Below, in pieces: positions 8,325 through 17,082 of a stretch of DNA of 64,000 bases; within the stretch, counting starts at the first letter, position 1; every line of letters starts with the position of its first letter. The DNA is taken from assembly GCA_020633495.1 (NCBI GenBank), contig JACKDR010000003.1, forward strand, positions 62,001 through 126,000. The letters are read 5' to 3'. Origin of the DNA: Kofleriaceae bacterium. GTDB taxonomy: Bacteria; Myxococcota_A; Polyangia; Haliangiales; Haliangiaceae. Under the pieces are notes generated by a model that saw only the letters and a program-made list of their open reading frames with translations, ran no database searches and had not been told where the DNA came from. Made by a program: the position numbers and the translations under genes.

Positions 8325-8560
8325 GCCCCCGCCTCGGCCTCCGCCCCCGCCCCCGCCTCGGCCTCCGCCTCGGCCTCCGCCCCCGCCTCCGCCTCGGCCT
8401 CCGCCTCCGCCTCCGCCCCCGCCCCCGCCTCGGCCTCCGCCCCCGCCTCGGCCTCCGCCTCCGCCCCCGCCTCGGCCTCCGCCTCCGCCTCGGCCTCCGC
8501 CTCGGCCTTCGCCTCCGCCTGGGCCTCGGCCTCGGCCTCGGCCTCGGCCTCCGCGACATC
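8325..8560 (+). repeat. (GCCTCN)n hexamer microsatellite
   Basis: About 236 bases of hexamers gcctcg, gcctcc and gccccc lie directly after the 12/13-bp array. The strand is strongly pyrimidine-biased, so it could adopt triplex-type structure. No gene is supported within it. Confidence 0.9.
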
Positions 8561-8606
8561 GACCCTCCGCGGTCGCCTCCGCCGGAGTGTATCAGCGGAT
8601 GTCATC

Positions 8607-8630
8607 GCTCACCCCGAGCGAAGGGTGAGC
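8607..8630. repeat. Intergenic hairpin element, copy 1
   Basis: The arms gctcaccc and gggtgagc flank an 8-base loop. The segment tcatcgctcaccccgagcg is shared with the element near 49.82-49.85 kb, indicating a small dispersed repeat family. It sits between the hexamer tract and the end of the acyl-CoA ligase gene and could act in termination. Confidence 0.65.
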
Positions 8631-8748
8631 GGCGTAGCCGCGAACCCGTAGTCGAGGGGGCGGCCGCCGTGACGATCACCGACGGAGAGCCGGTCGCGTC
8701 CCACCGCCTCGCCCTCGCGGCTTCGCTCGCCGTGGGGCGGCGCGCCGA

Positions 8749-10533
8749 TCACGCGTCGGCGTACATCGACTCGATCTCGGCCGCGAAGTTCTGGTTCACG
8801 ACCTTGCGCTTGACCTTGAGCGTCGGCGTCAGCTCGCCGGTGTCGATGCCGAACGGACGCGGCAGCACCTTGAACTTCTTGATCTGCTCGACGCGCGCGA
8901 GCTTGGCGTTGACGCCGTCGATCACGCGCTGCAGCTCGGCCGCGATCTCGGGACGGTCGTGCGCGGCGGCGCCGTTGCCGCCGCCGTGCGTGGCCAGCCA
9001 GGCCGCCGCGGCCTCGTCGTCGAGGGTGATCAGCGCGACCAGATACTTGCGCCGGTCACCGATCACGACCGCCTCGCTGACCAGCGGCGACTCCTTGATC
9101 GCGGCCTCGATGTTCTTGGGCGCGACGTTCTTGCCGCCGGCCGTGATGATGATGTCCTTCTTGCGGCCGGTGATGGTCAGGAAGCCGTCGGCGTCGAACT
9201 CGCCGAGGTCGCCCGAGTGCAGCCAGCCGTCGATCAGCGTCTCGGCGGTGGCCTCGGGCTCCTTGTAGTAGCCGAGGAACACGTTGGGGCCCTTGACGAT
9301 GATCTCGCCGTCCTCGGCGATCTTGACCTGGACGCCGGGCAGCGGGACGCCGACCGTGCCGAACTTGGTCCGGCCCGGCATGTTGAACGTCGTCGGGCCG
9401 TTGTCCTCGGACTGGCCGTAGATCTCCTGGACCAGGATGTCGAGGCTGGCGAAGAACTCGATGACGTCCTGGGCGATCGGCGCGGCGCCGCTGATGCAGT
9501 TGCGCGCGCGACCGAGCCCGAGCGCCGGCTTGAGCTTGGACAGGACCAGGCGATCGGCCAGCTTGTACTGCAGCTCCAGCATCGGCCCCGGGGCCTGGCC
9601 GCGGCAGCGCAGCGCGTTGACCTCGGTGCAGACCTTGCGGGTCCAGTCGACCAGGGCCTTGCGCGCGCCGGTGGCCTGCCGCAGCTTGGCCGAGACGCCG
9701 GCGTGGAACTTCTCCCAGATCCGCGGCACGCCGAAGAAGATCGTCGGCTGGACCTCCTTGAGGTTGTCGGGGACCTTGTCGATCGACTCGGCGAAGTAGA
9801 CCGACGCGCCGGTGGTCGCCGGCATGTGGATCGTCGCCATCTGCTCGGCGATGTGCGACAGCGGCAGGTACGACAGCGTCGAGTCGCTGTCGCGGCCGCT
9901 GCCGAGATCGACCATCGTGCGTGCCGTCCACGCCAGGTTGCGGTGCGACAGCATCACGCCCTTGGGCGGCCCGGTGGTGCCCGAGGTGTAGATCATCGTG
10001 GCGAGGGCGTCAGGCTCGATGGCCTCGAGGCGCTCGTCGAGCACGGCCTCGGCGACGTCGGCGCCGCGCGCCATCAGGTCGTCCCACGACAGCACCAGCG
10101 GATCGTCGATGGCGGCGACCCCGCGCATCGTCACGACGTGGCGCAAGAGCGGCATCTCGGCGCGCAGCGCCTGGATCTTGCGCCACTGGCCCTCGTCCTC
10201 GACGAGCACCGCGAAGGCCTCGGCGTGGTGGACGATGTACTGCACCTCCTCGGGCGAGCACGTCGTGTAGATGCCGGCGCCGGCGCCACCCGCCGCCATC
10301 GCGGCGTGGTTGAAGATCACCCACTCGGGGCGGTTGAAGCCGAGCATGCAGACCTTGCCGCCCGGCGGGAAGCCGAGGGCGATCAGGCCGCGGGCCACCG
10401 CGCGGATCTCCGCGGCGAACTGCTTCCAGGTGGTGGGACGCCAGTGGCCCCCCTGCTTCTGATAGTAGGCGGGCCGGTAAGGGCGCGTCCGGGCGTGCGA
10501 CAGCGCCCGGCTGATGATCGTGTCGGCGGGCAC
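8749..10533 (-). CDS. Long-chain fatty acid--CoA ligase (AMP-forming)
   Basis: The 594-residue ANL-superfamily enzyme starts at GTG 10533, preceded by ggagg. The P-loop motif is YTSGTTGPPKGVMLSH, the adenine-binding region is EIYGQSED, and the hinge and catalytic motifs GWLHSGDLGEFD and GRKKDIIITAGGKNVAPKNIE are intact. The size and the FFGVPRIWEKFH segment fit the FAA1/FadD15-like branch that activates long-chain fatty acids to acyl-CoA through an acyl-adenylate. It probably acts at the cytoplasmic face of the membrane. It appears monocistronic; the winged-helix gene lies just upstream on the same strand. Confidence 0.93.
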   Translation of the reverse strand: MPADTIISRALSHARTRPYRPAYYQKQGGHWRPTTWKQFAAEIRAVARGLIALGFPPGGKVCMLGFNRPEWVIFNHAAMAAGGAGAGIYTTCSPEEVQYIVHHAEAFAVLVEDEGQWRKIQALRAEMPLLRHVVTMRGVAAIDDPLVLSWDDLMARGADVAEAVLDERLEAIEPDALATMIYTSGTTGPPKGVMLSHRNLAWTARTMVDLGSGRDSDSTLSYLPLSHIAEQMATIHMPATTGASVYFAESIDKVPDNLKEVQPTIFFGVPRIWEKFHAGVSAKLRQATGARKALVDWTRKVCTEVNALRCRGQAPGPMLELQYKLADRLVLSKLKPALGLGRARNCISGAAPIAQDVIEFFASLDILVQEIYGQSEDNGPTTFNMPGRTKFGTVGVPLPGVQVKIAEDGEIIVKGPNVFLGYYKEPEATAETLIDGWLHSGDLGEFDADGFLTITGRKKDIIITAGGKNVAPKNIEAAIKESPLVSEAVVIGDRRKYLVALITLDDEAAAAWLATHGGGNGAAAHDRPEIAAELQRVIDGVNAKLARVEQIKKFKVLPRPFGIDTGELTPTLKVKRKVVNQNFAAEIESMYADA

Positions 10534-10596
10534 GAGACCTCCGTCGTGGAGAGAGGAGGATAGCCCGGCCGGCGGGGGCGGCGCGGGCCGCCGCGG

Positions 10597-11058
10597 CTAC
10601 TTCTTCTTGCGGCGCCGCGGCGCGGCCGGGGCGGGGGCCGGGCGGCTCGCCTTGCCATCGGCCGGGTAGTAGGTGGTCGCGCGCTTCTCGCCCTCGGTGC
10701 GGATCTGGCCGCCGGCGATCAGCTTGCGCAGCGGCAGGGTCAGGTCGCGGGTCAGGGTGCCGAGCTCGGCGTTGATCTGCTCGATGCGGCGGCCCGGGTT
10801 GGCGCGGATGAAGTCGAGGACGCGGCCACGGGTCTGCTCGATCTCGGCCTGCGGGCGCTTGGCGCCCTTGGGGCGGCGCGCCGCGGCGGCGGCCACGGCG
10901 GGACGGGTCGCGGTCGGCTCGAGCCCCTTGCGCCGCGCGGCTGCGGCCGAGCCCAGCGCCGAGGTCAGGGTGTCCATCGCCGCCTGGCGGGCGAGGGCGG
11001 TCACCTGGGCGACGAACTCGTCGACGAGCTTGTTGATCCGAGCCTGAAAATCACTCAT
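10597..11058 (-). CDS. Winged-helix-like DNA-binding protein, H-NS/histone-like tail
   Basis: The 153-residue protein starts MSDFQARINKLVDEFV. Residues about 90-140 (RVLDFIRANPGRRIEQINAE, then LTLPLRKLIAGGQIRTEG) have helix-turn-helix then wing character like MarR/PaaX-type winged helices. The middle is rich in Ala/Lys/Arg and the C-terminus ends RRRKKK, a DNA-binding-style tail. The N-terminal 40 residues may form a helix for oligomerisation. A nucleoid-associated or regulatory role is inferred. The upstream region is unusually AT-rich for this window. Confidence 0.6.
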   Translation of the reverse strand: MSDFQARINKLVDEFVAQVTALARQAAMDTLTSALGSAAAARRKGLEPTATRPAVAAAAARRPKGAKRPQAEIEQTRGRVLDFIRANPGRRIEQINAELGTLTRDLTLPLRKLIAGGQIRTEGEKRATTYYPADGKASRPAPAPAAPRRRKKK

Positions 11059-11243
11059 AGCGTCCTCGACGTGGAGAATCCCTGATTCGCGACGACCAGT
11101 ATGCATGCAAGGCAGTTCCTAACAACCTGCTTCACCCGAAAAAGGTGAATCCAGGGCAGACCTGCCCGCGATGGATTGCAGTCTAGCACCGCGAAGAAAA
11201 TATACGATCCAGGCGATTCTCAGTCGTGCGGTTCAGCGCGGAA
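11059..11243. promoter_or_regulatory. AT-enriched intergenic region with inverted repeat
   Basis: The segment between the winged-helix gene start and the end of the next minus-strand gene is less GC-rich than its surroundings. It contains an inverted repeat, ttcacc at 11131-11136 and ggtgaa at 11144-11149, around an A-rich 7-base loop. It could be an operator for the adjacent DNA-binding protein or a terminator-like hairpin. No tRNA-like fold was recognised. Confidence 0.45.
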
Positions 11244-12563
11244 TCAGCGACGCCACACCTGCGGCATGTCGCGCAGCAGCGCGAACACCACCGGCCCGTT
11301 GCCGTCGACGGCGAGGTAGTCCTCGACGTGCGAGACCATGCCGTCGACGCGATCCTGCTCGTCGGCGGTGAACCGGTCCGACGGGTGGAAGCCCATCATG
11401 TATGACGTCGGGCGGGTCAGCCCCGAGACGCCGTCCCAGTTCTCGTCGAAGATCTCGACCATCTCGTCGACCGAGACGTAGTCGACCATGATCGCGTTGT
11501 CGGGCACCTCGAGGATGTCGAGCGTCGGGGCGGTGTCGGCGAGGATGTCGTCCTGGTTGGGGTAGTAGGGCTGGCTGGTGTCGCCGATCGACGCCCAGTG
11601 CTCCATGTTCCAGTCGTAGAGCGTGCCGCCGCGCGGCGTGTCCCACTCCTCCATGCGCGCCCAGTTGTTGGCCGACGTGTCGGCGACGTAGCCGGTGGCG
11701 GCGAGCGCCCGCATCGTCTCGATCGACGCGGTCCAGCCGCCGGCGCGGAACGTGATGGGCTTGCCGAGGCCGCGCTCCATGAACAGCTGGTCGGCGGTCT
11801 CCAGCAGGGTCCGGAAGTCGGCGTCGCCGTAGGCCGCGACCTGGACGGTGTAGCCGGTGGCGTCGGTGCTGTAGACCGTCGAGTCGTCGATGTTGCAGGT
11901 CAGCCCGGCGTACTCGACGAAGTTGCAGTACGGGTGGATGTGCAGCCCGATCTCGTCGCCGTGGTCGTCGCGCTGCGCCTTGATCCAGCTGACCAGCTCG
12001 GCCTCGCGCGCGTCGCTGACGGCCGGATCGGTGAACGTGTAGGGGCCGACGAAGTGGGTGATCAGCAGCGACGGGTGATCGTCGTGGAGCTGATCCATGA
12101 AGTCGGTCGACACCGCCGTGGGATCCGAGAAGTCCCAGTCGGTGGTCATCATGAAGTACAGCGGGTGGGTGCGGACGAACGGCACCCGCGCGAACGCGGT
12201 GGGCGCGCTGTCGGCGGCGAGCAGGACCGCGTGGTCGCCGGCGGCGAGACCGCCGATGTCGGCGGTCAGGGCGAAGCCGCCGGCGCCGTCGTCGTCGAGT
12301 CGGACCCCGGGGTTGCCGTCGATCCAGGCGTCGACGTAGGCGGTGCCGGCCGGCGCGGTGACGTGGATCGTCAGCTCGTCCTGCCCGGGCGTGAGGTCGT
12401 TGCCGACCAGGTAGAAGTGGCGGGCGCCGTCGATCGCGAACCGCGGATCGTTCTGCACCGGGGCCGGCGGGGCGGTGTCGGCCGGCGCCGGGATGTCGTT
12501 GTCGCCGCACGCCGCGATCAGGGAGGCCGGGAGCACCAGGAGGGCGAGGAGGGCCGTTCTCAT
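11244..12563 (-). CDS. Polysaccharide-deacetylase-like lipoprotein
   Basis: From ATG 12563 the 439-residue protein begins MRTALLALLVLPASLIAACG with lipobox LIAAC. Residues about 40-130 look like a beta-sandwich (HFYLVGNDLTPGQDELTIHV). The catalytic part has features of the NodB/glycoside-hydrolase-deacetylase barrel: MMTTDWDFSDP with paired acidic residues, GLHIHPYCNF with two metal-type histidines and FRAGGWTAS as a later strand. Those residues suggest a metal-dependent carbohydrate deacetylase or related barrel hydrolase on the cell surface. A GTG start six codons upstream is possible. Confidence 0.65.
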   Translation of the reverse strand: MRTALLALLVLPASLIAACGDNDIPAPADTAPPAPVQNDPRFAIDGARHFYLVGNDLTPGQDELTIHVTAPAGTAYVDAWIDGNPGVRLDDDGAGGFALTADIGGLAAGDHAVLLAADSAPTAFARVPFVRTHPLYFMMTTDWDFSDPTAVSTDFMDQLHDDHPSLLITHFVGPYTFTDPAVSDAREAELVSWIKAQRDDHGDEIGLHIHPYCNFVEYAGLTCNIDDSTVYSTDATGYTVQVAAYGDADFRTLLETADQLFMERGLGKPITFRAGGWTASIETMRALAATGYVADTSANNWARMEEWDTPRGGTLYDWNMEHWASIGDTSQPYYPNQDDILADTAPTLDILEVPDNAIMVDYVSVDEMVEIFDENWDGVSGLTRPTSYMMGFHPSDRFTADEQDRVDGMVSHVEDYLAVDGNGPVVFALLRDMPQVWRR

Positions 12564-12617
12564 GGCGGCGGACGCTAGCACAGGGCGCCGGCGCGGTCGG
12601 TGCTAGATTCCCGGCCC

Positions 12618-13139
12618 ATGGGAACCGTCCGGGGTGCCGTGGTGCTGGTCCTGCTCGCCGCGTGCGGCGGGGCCAGCGCCGACCGTCCGCTCGACGTGCC
12701 GCTCGGCCTCACGCGCGATCGCCTGATCGGCGAGCTGCGTCGGCTCGAGTACTGTCCGGGCCACGAGCCGCCGTCGGCGCGCGAGGTCTACGAGAAGTGC
12801 CACGTGCCCGGCGTCGAGCAGGGCCAGTCGTGGGTCGTGGCGTACTTCGACGGCGATCGCACGGTCCGCCTCGATCGCTTCGAGCGCTACCCGACCGACG
12901 CGCTCACCAGCGAGCGCTTCAACCAGCTGGTCGAGAAGCGCAGCGCGGTGGCGCCGCCGAGCGAGGAGGCGCGCGCCGCGATCGCGGCGCAGCAGGAGCT
13001 GCCGGCCGGGACCCAGACCTGGGTCGCGTTCGACGGCGGCGACGGCACGCTGGTCGGCGTCTACATGCTCACGCCGCGGCCGCCCGAGAACGCGACGATC
13101 CTGGAGCAGGTGCTGAGCCCGCGGGCGCGCGCGCCGTGA
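12618..13139 (+). CDS. Small lipoprotein, function unknown
   Basis: The 173-residue protein starts at MGTVRGAVVLVLLAACGG and carries lipobox LLAAC. The remainder (LTRDRLIGELRRLEYC, then SWVVAYFDGDRTVRLDRFERY) is not recognised. It has two Cys in YCPGHEP and EKCHVPG that could pair. Its TGA overlaps the GTG of the following methyltransferase by the tetranucleotide GTGA, so the two are translationally coupled. Confidence 0.65.
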   Translation: MGTVRGAVVLVLLAACGGASADRPLDVPLGLTRDRLIGELRRLEYCPGHEPPSAREVYEKCHVPGVEQGQSWVVAYFDGDRTVRLDRFERYPTDALTSERFNQLVEKRSAVAPPSEEARAAIAAQQELPAGTQTWVAFDGGDGTLVGVYMLTPRPPENATILEQVLSPRARAP

Positions 13140-13717
13140 GCGCCGCCGAGCGCGAGCGCTGGGACGCGCGGTGGCGGCAGCGGGCTGCCGCGGACGCGCT
13201 GGCGCCGGCGCCGGCGCGGTTCCTGGTCGAGCACGCCGACCGGCTGCCGCGCGCCGGCCGCGCGCTCGACGTCGCCGGCGGCGCCGGGCGCCACGCGATC
13301 TGGCTGGCGCGGCGCGGCCTGGCGGTGACGCTGCTCGACGTCTCCGAGGTCGGGCTCGCGCTCGCCGCGACCCGCGCCGCCGCGGCGGGGGTCACGGTCG
13401 ACGTCGTCGCGGTCGATCTCGACGACGCGCCGGCGCCGTCGGGCCCGTTCGACGTGATCGTCATCGTCCACTTCCTGCACCGCGGGCGGCGCGACGAGAT
13501 CGCGGCGACGCTGGCGCCGGGTGGCGTCCTGGTGGCGATCCAGCCGACGATGACGAACCTCGAGCGCCACGCCCGGCCCGGGCCCGAGCACCTGGTCGCC
13601 GAGGGCGAGCTGGCGACGTGGGCGCGCGCGGTCGGGCTCGAGGTCGAGATCGTGCGCGAGGGCTGGAACGCAGAAGGCCGCCACGAGACCGAGATGGTCG
13701 CGCGGCGGCCTGGCTGA
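13136..13717 (+). CDS. SAM-dependent methyltransferase (class I)
   Basis: The 193-residue protein starts at GTG 13136, overlapping the upstream stop. Motif I is ALDVAGGAGRHAIWLARRG, motif II contains VTLLDVS and motif III is FDVIVIVHFLHR. A typical GGVLVAIQPT strand follows. This matches the small TehB/Methyltransf_25-like group. The substrate is unknown, and coupling to a lipoprotein gene is unusual for a cytoplasmic methyltransferase. Confidence 0.8.
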   Translation: MSAAERERWDARWRQRAAADALAPAPARFLVEHADRLPRAGRALDVAGGAGRHAIWLARRGLAVTLLDVSEVGLALAATRAAAAGVTVDVVAVDLDDAPAPSGPFDVIVIVHFLHRGRRDEIAATLAPGGVLVAIQPTMTNLERHARPGPEHLVAEGELATWARAVGLEVEIVREGWNAEGRHETEMVARRPG

Positions 13718-13754
13718 CGGGCGGATCGTTCGATGGTAGCGGCGCGGGCGCGGC

Positions 13755-14732
13755 TCAGAGCCGCGGGCCGGCGTCGGTGAGCTGGGCGCCGGCGGCGTTC
13801 GAGACGTCGTAGGCGCCGCCCAGCGCGGGCGCGCCGGCGGCCCAGTAGTTGAACTGCATGTCGACGCCGGTGTTGACGCCGATCTCCTGGAGGTCGGAGT
13901 CGTTGCCCATCCAGTTGTTGTACTGGATGACCGCGCCGGTGGTGCCGCCGAGCATCATGCCGACGACGCCGTTGATGATGTTGGTGTGCGTGATCGACAC
14001 CGAGCCGCCCGCGATGTGGAAGTCGCAGTGGTCGTAGCTGCCGAGGGTGTCGCCGATCTCCGAGTACTCGACGACCAGCGTGCCGCCGTTCTGCACCAGC
14101 AGGTCGCCGCTCGAGGTCAGGATGTAGGTGTCGCGGACGGTCAGGTTGCCGTTGTTGCGGACCGTGATGCCGCCGTTGGAGATGTCGGAGATCCGGGACG
14201 ACTCGACCAGCGCGGGGCCCTCGGCGGTGATCGCGTTGGACACGCCCGTGAACTCGACGTGGTCGTAGTGACAGAGCACCGCGCCCTCGTGGCAGTACAG
14301 CATCATCGCGACGTCGGTGCCGGTGGCGTAGGCCAGGTGCACCGAGCCGCCGGCCTGGGCGACGATGCCCGACCAGGTGGTGGCGTCGGCGGTCGGGGTC
14401 AGCGAGATCGGCGCGGCCTCGGTGCCGGCGGCCTCGAACGTGCCCTCGACGAACAGCGTGACGCCGTCCTTGGCGGTGATCGCGGTGCCGGGCGCGACCG
14501 TGACGGTGACGCCGGCGTTGATCGTGGCGTCGCCGGCGATCACGACCGCGTCCTGCCAGGTCTGATCGGAGGTGATGGGCCCCGAGATCTCGCCGCCGAC
14601 CGGGGGCGGGTTGTCGTCGTCGCCGACGATGTCGTCACCGGTGCCGGGGCCGGTCGCGCCGACGGTGCAGGCGCCGGCCAGGAAGCTCATGCCGAGGGCA
14701 AGGCCGAGGGAAACGATCGAGGGGATCCGCAT
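13755..14732 (-). CDS. Right-handed beta-helix lipoprotein
   Basis: The 325-residue protein starts MRIPSIVSLGLALGMSFLAGAC with lipobox LAGAC, then a Gly/Asp-rich linker. The remainder is a parallel beta-helix: GTAITAKDGVTLFVEGTFEA resembles the common myxobacterial and chlamydial-like repeat, and later coils read GNLTVRDTYI, GTLVVEYSEIGD and GSVSITHTNIING. Such folds serve as surface adhesins or polysaccharide-binding or cleaving proteins; no lyase catalytic site was recognised. Confidence 0.75.
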   Translation of the reverse strand: MRIPSIVSLGLALGMSFLAGACTVGATGPGTGDDIVGDDDNPPPVGGEISGPITSDQTWQDAVVIAGDATINAGVTVTVAPGTAITAKDGVTLFVEGTFEAAGTEAAPISLTPTADATTWSGIVAQAGGSVHLAYATGTDVAMMLYCHEGAVLCHYDHVEFTGVSNAITAEGPALVESSRISDISNGGITVRNNGNLTVRDTYILTSSGDLLVQNGGTLVVEYSEIGDTLGSYDHCDFHIAGGSVSITHTNIINGVVGMMLGGTTGAVIQYNNWMGNDSDLQEIGVNTGVDMQFNYWAAGAPALGGAYDVSNAAGAQLTDAGPRL

Positions 14733-14844
14733 GTCATCGGACTGTAGCAACCTTCGTGCCCCGGCAAAGCACGTAGATCCAGGGGCTTGGATCCCGTGTC
14801 CCCGCGACATCCTGACCCCAGCTGGGGAGGCCGCCCCCACCAGC

Positions 14845-14995
14845 CCGGTCGACCGCGGTCTCCGAGACGTCGGTCGTCCGGATGCCGGTCGACCGCGGTC
14901 TCCGAGACGTCGGTCGTCCGCAGGCCGGTCGACCGCGGTCTCCGAGACGTCGGTCGTCCGGATGCCGGCTGACCGCGGTCTCCGAGACGTCGGTC
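14845..14995. repeat. 40-bp tandem repeat, four copies
   Basis: Four copies with an exact 40-base period lie between the beta-helix gene and the end of the esterase gene. Each unit contains the 10-base palindrome gaccgcggtc followed by tccgagacgtcggtc. The spacer part alternates between gatgcc and caggcc. The last copy runs into the esterase stop codon, so it is partly coding. The units could form small hairpins and may serve as a terminator array or regulator-binding array. Confidence 0.9.
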
Positions 14996-16358
14996 AGCGC
15001 GCCAGGAAGAACCGGAGGAAGCGCCAGGCGCGGTCCTTCCACGCCAGCTCGTCGTGGGTGGCGCCGACGTCGTGGAAGTAGCAGAGCGCGTCGGGGCCCG
15101 GCGCGCAGGTCGGCGAGTCGGCGAGGCTCCAGCCCATCGTCACCATCAGGTCGCGGACCTCGACGTTGTCGGCGTAGCCGTCGGCGCCCGACTGCGCGGT
15201 GCCGCCGTGATCGATGTAGACCGGCCGATCGACCTTGCCGATCGCGGGCAGCAGGTCGCGCAGCGCGGTGTCGGTGTCCTGGCCGGGCCAGAACGCGCCC
15301 GACAGCGAGGCCGCGCCGGCGTAGACGTCGGGGTACGCCAGCAGCAGGCGCATCGAGATCAGGCCGCCCAGCGACGAACCGGCGACGTAGTAGCGGGCGG
15401 GGTCGAGCCGCCACAGCGCCGCCGCGGTCGGCTGGATCGTGTCGACCTGGAACGCCATGAACGTCTCCTGCTTGCCGCCGACCGACGTCGACCAGCCGTA
15501 CTCGTCGTTGCGATCGACGCCGCCGTGATCGGCGCCGACGACGATCACCTCCTCGTCCTTGCCGCTGGCGATGTCGGCGTCGAGCTGGACGTTGACCTCC
15601 CAGCCGGTGTGGCCGAAGCAGCAGTCGTGGTCGTCGAAGATGTTCTGGCCGTCGTGCATGAACACGACCGGGTAGCGCCGGGTCGCCTGCGCCGGATCGG
15701 CGTAGCCGCGCGGCAGGTACGTGGTCAGCATCCGGCAGTTGCCGAGCGCGTCGGAGCACAGCGGCTCGGGCGGCTGCACCAGCTGGCCCAGCCCCGAGTC
15801 GTAGGTGTTGAGGATCGAGTTCTTGCCGTCGGCGTTGCCGGCGTAGTCGTCGAACGCGAACGACCAGTTGCCGGGGTCGAGCTGCCACGCGCCGTCGACC
15901 ACCAGCTTGTACGGCCAGCGCCCGGTGGCGACGTCGACCATCGCGGTGGCCAGCGCGCCGCCGCACAGCGCCGCGGTCGCGGCGTCGCTGGTGCTCCAGC
16001 CGTTCCACTCGCCGGCCACCGTCGCCGGCGCGTCGGTGACGAACAGCGCGCGGCCGGCGTGCCACAGCGGCCAGGTGCCGCGCCGGGCCTCGAGCGCCGC
16101 GGTCAGCTCGGCGAGCCGGTCGGCGTCGCACGACGCCGCGACCTCGTCGTGCAGCGCCATCACGCACGGGGTCCCGGCCGGGCCGGCCGGGCAGCCGCCC
16201 GGCGGCTCGGCGTCGGGCGAGGCGTCGGCGCCGGGGCCGACCGCGGCGTCCGGGGTGACGACGTCGTCGTCGCCGGCCGGCGAGGTGCCGCCGCAGGCGG
16301 CGAGGGCGCCGGCGAGGGCGAGCGCGAGGACGGGAGCGGAGCGGCGGAGCTGGGTCAT
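14994..16358 (-). CDS. Secreted esterase lipoprotein (EstD/Fes-like, PF00756-type)
   Basis: The 454-residue protein has signal and lipobox LAAC and an Asp-rich linker. Residues about 90-190 resemble an N-terminal carbohydrate-binding-type immunoglobulin fold (AGEWNGWS, then WPYKLVVDGAWQLDP), as in Fes-like and glycogen-binding E-set domains. The C-terminal alpha/beta hydrolase has RRYPVVFMHDGQNIFDD, nucleophile elbow AGSSLGGLIS, and a late GATHDELAW supplying the histidine. The family includes enterobactin esterases and feruloyl esterases; the substrate is not determined. The gene end lies in the 40-bp repeat array. Confidence 0.82.
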   Translation of the reverse strand: MTQLRRSAPVLALALAGALAACGGTSPAGDDDVVTPDAAVGPGADASPDAEPPGGCPAGPAGTPCVMALHDEVAASCDADRLAELTAALEARRGTWPLWHAGRALFVTDAPATVAGEWNGWSTSDAATAALCGGALATAMVDVATGRWPYKLVVDGAWQLDPGNWSFAFDDYAGNADGKNSILNTYDSGLGQLVQPPEPLCSDALGNCRMLTTYLPRGYADPAQATRRYPVVFMHDGQNIFDDHDCCFGHTGWEVNVQLDADIASGKDEEVIVVGADHGGVDRNDEYGWSTSVGGKQETFMAFQVDTIQPTAAALWRLDPARYYVAGSSLGGLISMRLLLAYPDVYAGAASLSGAFWPGQDTDTALRDLLPAIGKVDRPVYIDHGGTAQSGADGYADNVEVRDLMVTMGWSLADSPTCAPGPDALCYFHDVGATHDELAWKDRAWRFLRFFLAR

Positions 16359-16503
16359 GGTGGCGTCGGTGGCGTCGGTGGCGTCGGGTTCGGTCGGACG
16401 TTGCGTTCGGCAACGCGCCCCCGGCGCAAGCCCCCGGGAACGCGACGGCCGTGCCGCAGCGGCTCGCCGTGCAGCAATCCTCGTGCCCCGCCACCGGCCC
16501 GGG

Positions 16504-17082
16504 TCAGCGGCGCGGGCGCGGGCGTGGCGCGGCCCGGGGACGCCAGTCCTCCCGCAGCACCGCGTACTGGTGCGCGTCGTGGTAGCGGCCGCGCTTGCGG
16601 ACGTGCCGGCGCCGCACCCCCTCGGGCGCCATCCCCACCTTGACCAGCACCCGACCCGAGGCCGGGTTGCCGCCCAGGTGCTGGGCGAACACCCGCACCA
16701 GGCCCAGGACCCGGAACGCGTGCCCGATCACCGCCCGCGCCGCCTCGGTGGCGAGGCCGCGGCCCCACGCCGGCACGCCCAGCCAGTAGCCCAGCTCGGC
16801 GTGGTCGTGGCGCGCCACCAGGCGCAGGCTGATGGCGCCGACCAGCGCGCCGTCCTCGACGATCGCCCAGGTCACCGCGGTGCCGGCGCGCCACTCGTCG
16901 TGGGTCCGCGCGATCCACGACGTCGCCAGCTCGGCGGGGTAGGGGTGCGGCACCGTCAGCAGCCACCGCGACACCCGGGCGTCGCCGGCCAGCGTCACGA
17001 TCGCGGCGGCGTCGGCGGCGCGCAGCGGGCGCAGCCGCAGCCGCGACGTCCGCAGCGTCGGCTGGGGCACCGGGCCGGTCAC
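16504..17082 (-). CDS. GNAT N-acetyltransferase, RimJ/RimL type
   Basis: The 192-residue protein is read from GTG 17082, which overlaps the TGA of the upstream lipoprotein gene (GTGA). Features: LRTSRLRLRPLRAADA at the start, then AIVEDGALVGAISL, ELGYWLGVPAWGRGLATEA (acetyl-CoA pyrophosphate loop GRGLATEA) and NPASGRVLVKVGM. These are hallmarks of RimJ-type GNAT enzymes acting on protein N-termini or small amines. The C-terminus is Arg/Pro-rich. Confidence 0.82.
   Translation of the reverse strand: MTGPVPQPTLRTSRLRLRPLRAADAAAIVTLAGDARVSRWLLTVPHPYPAELATSWIARTHDEWRAGTAVTWAIVEDGALVGAISLRLVARHDHAELGYWLGVPAWGRGLATEAARAVIGHAFRVLGLVRVFAQHLGGNPASGRVLVKVGMAPEGVRRRHVRKRGRYHDAHQYAVLREDWRPRAAPRPRPRR

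Larger units (their letters stand above)
8191..8748. other. 558-base gene-free interval with simple repeats and a hairpin
   Basis: No supportable gene lies here. From 5' to 3' it holds a (ggcgggc)-like G/C tract, twelve/thirteen-base ccgtgacc repeats, a long GCCTCN hexamer tract and then a hairpin element (listed separately). Frames on both strands stay open only because of the repeats: the minus strand would encode an Ala-Glu (AEAEAE) polymer. Confidence 0.8.

Noticed and set aside
8177..8605. Minus-strand open frame encoding an Ala-Glu polymer
   Set aside because: It exists only because of the GCCTCN hexamer tract and has no ribosome site or conserved part.
14845..14995. Possible CRISPR array (regular 40-bp period)
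   Set aside because: The whole 40-base unit repeats, including the would-be spacers, and no cas gene is near.
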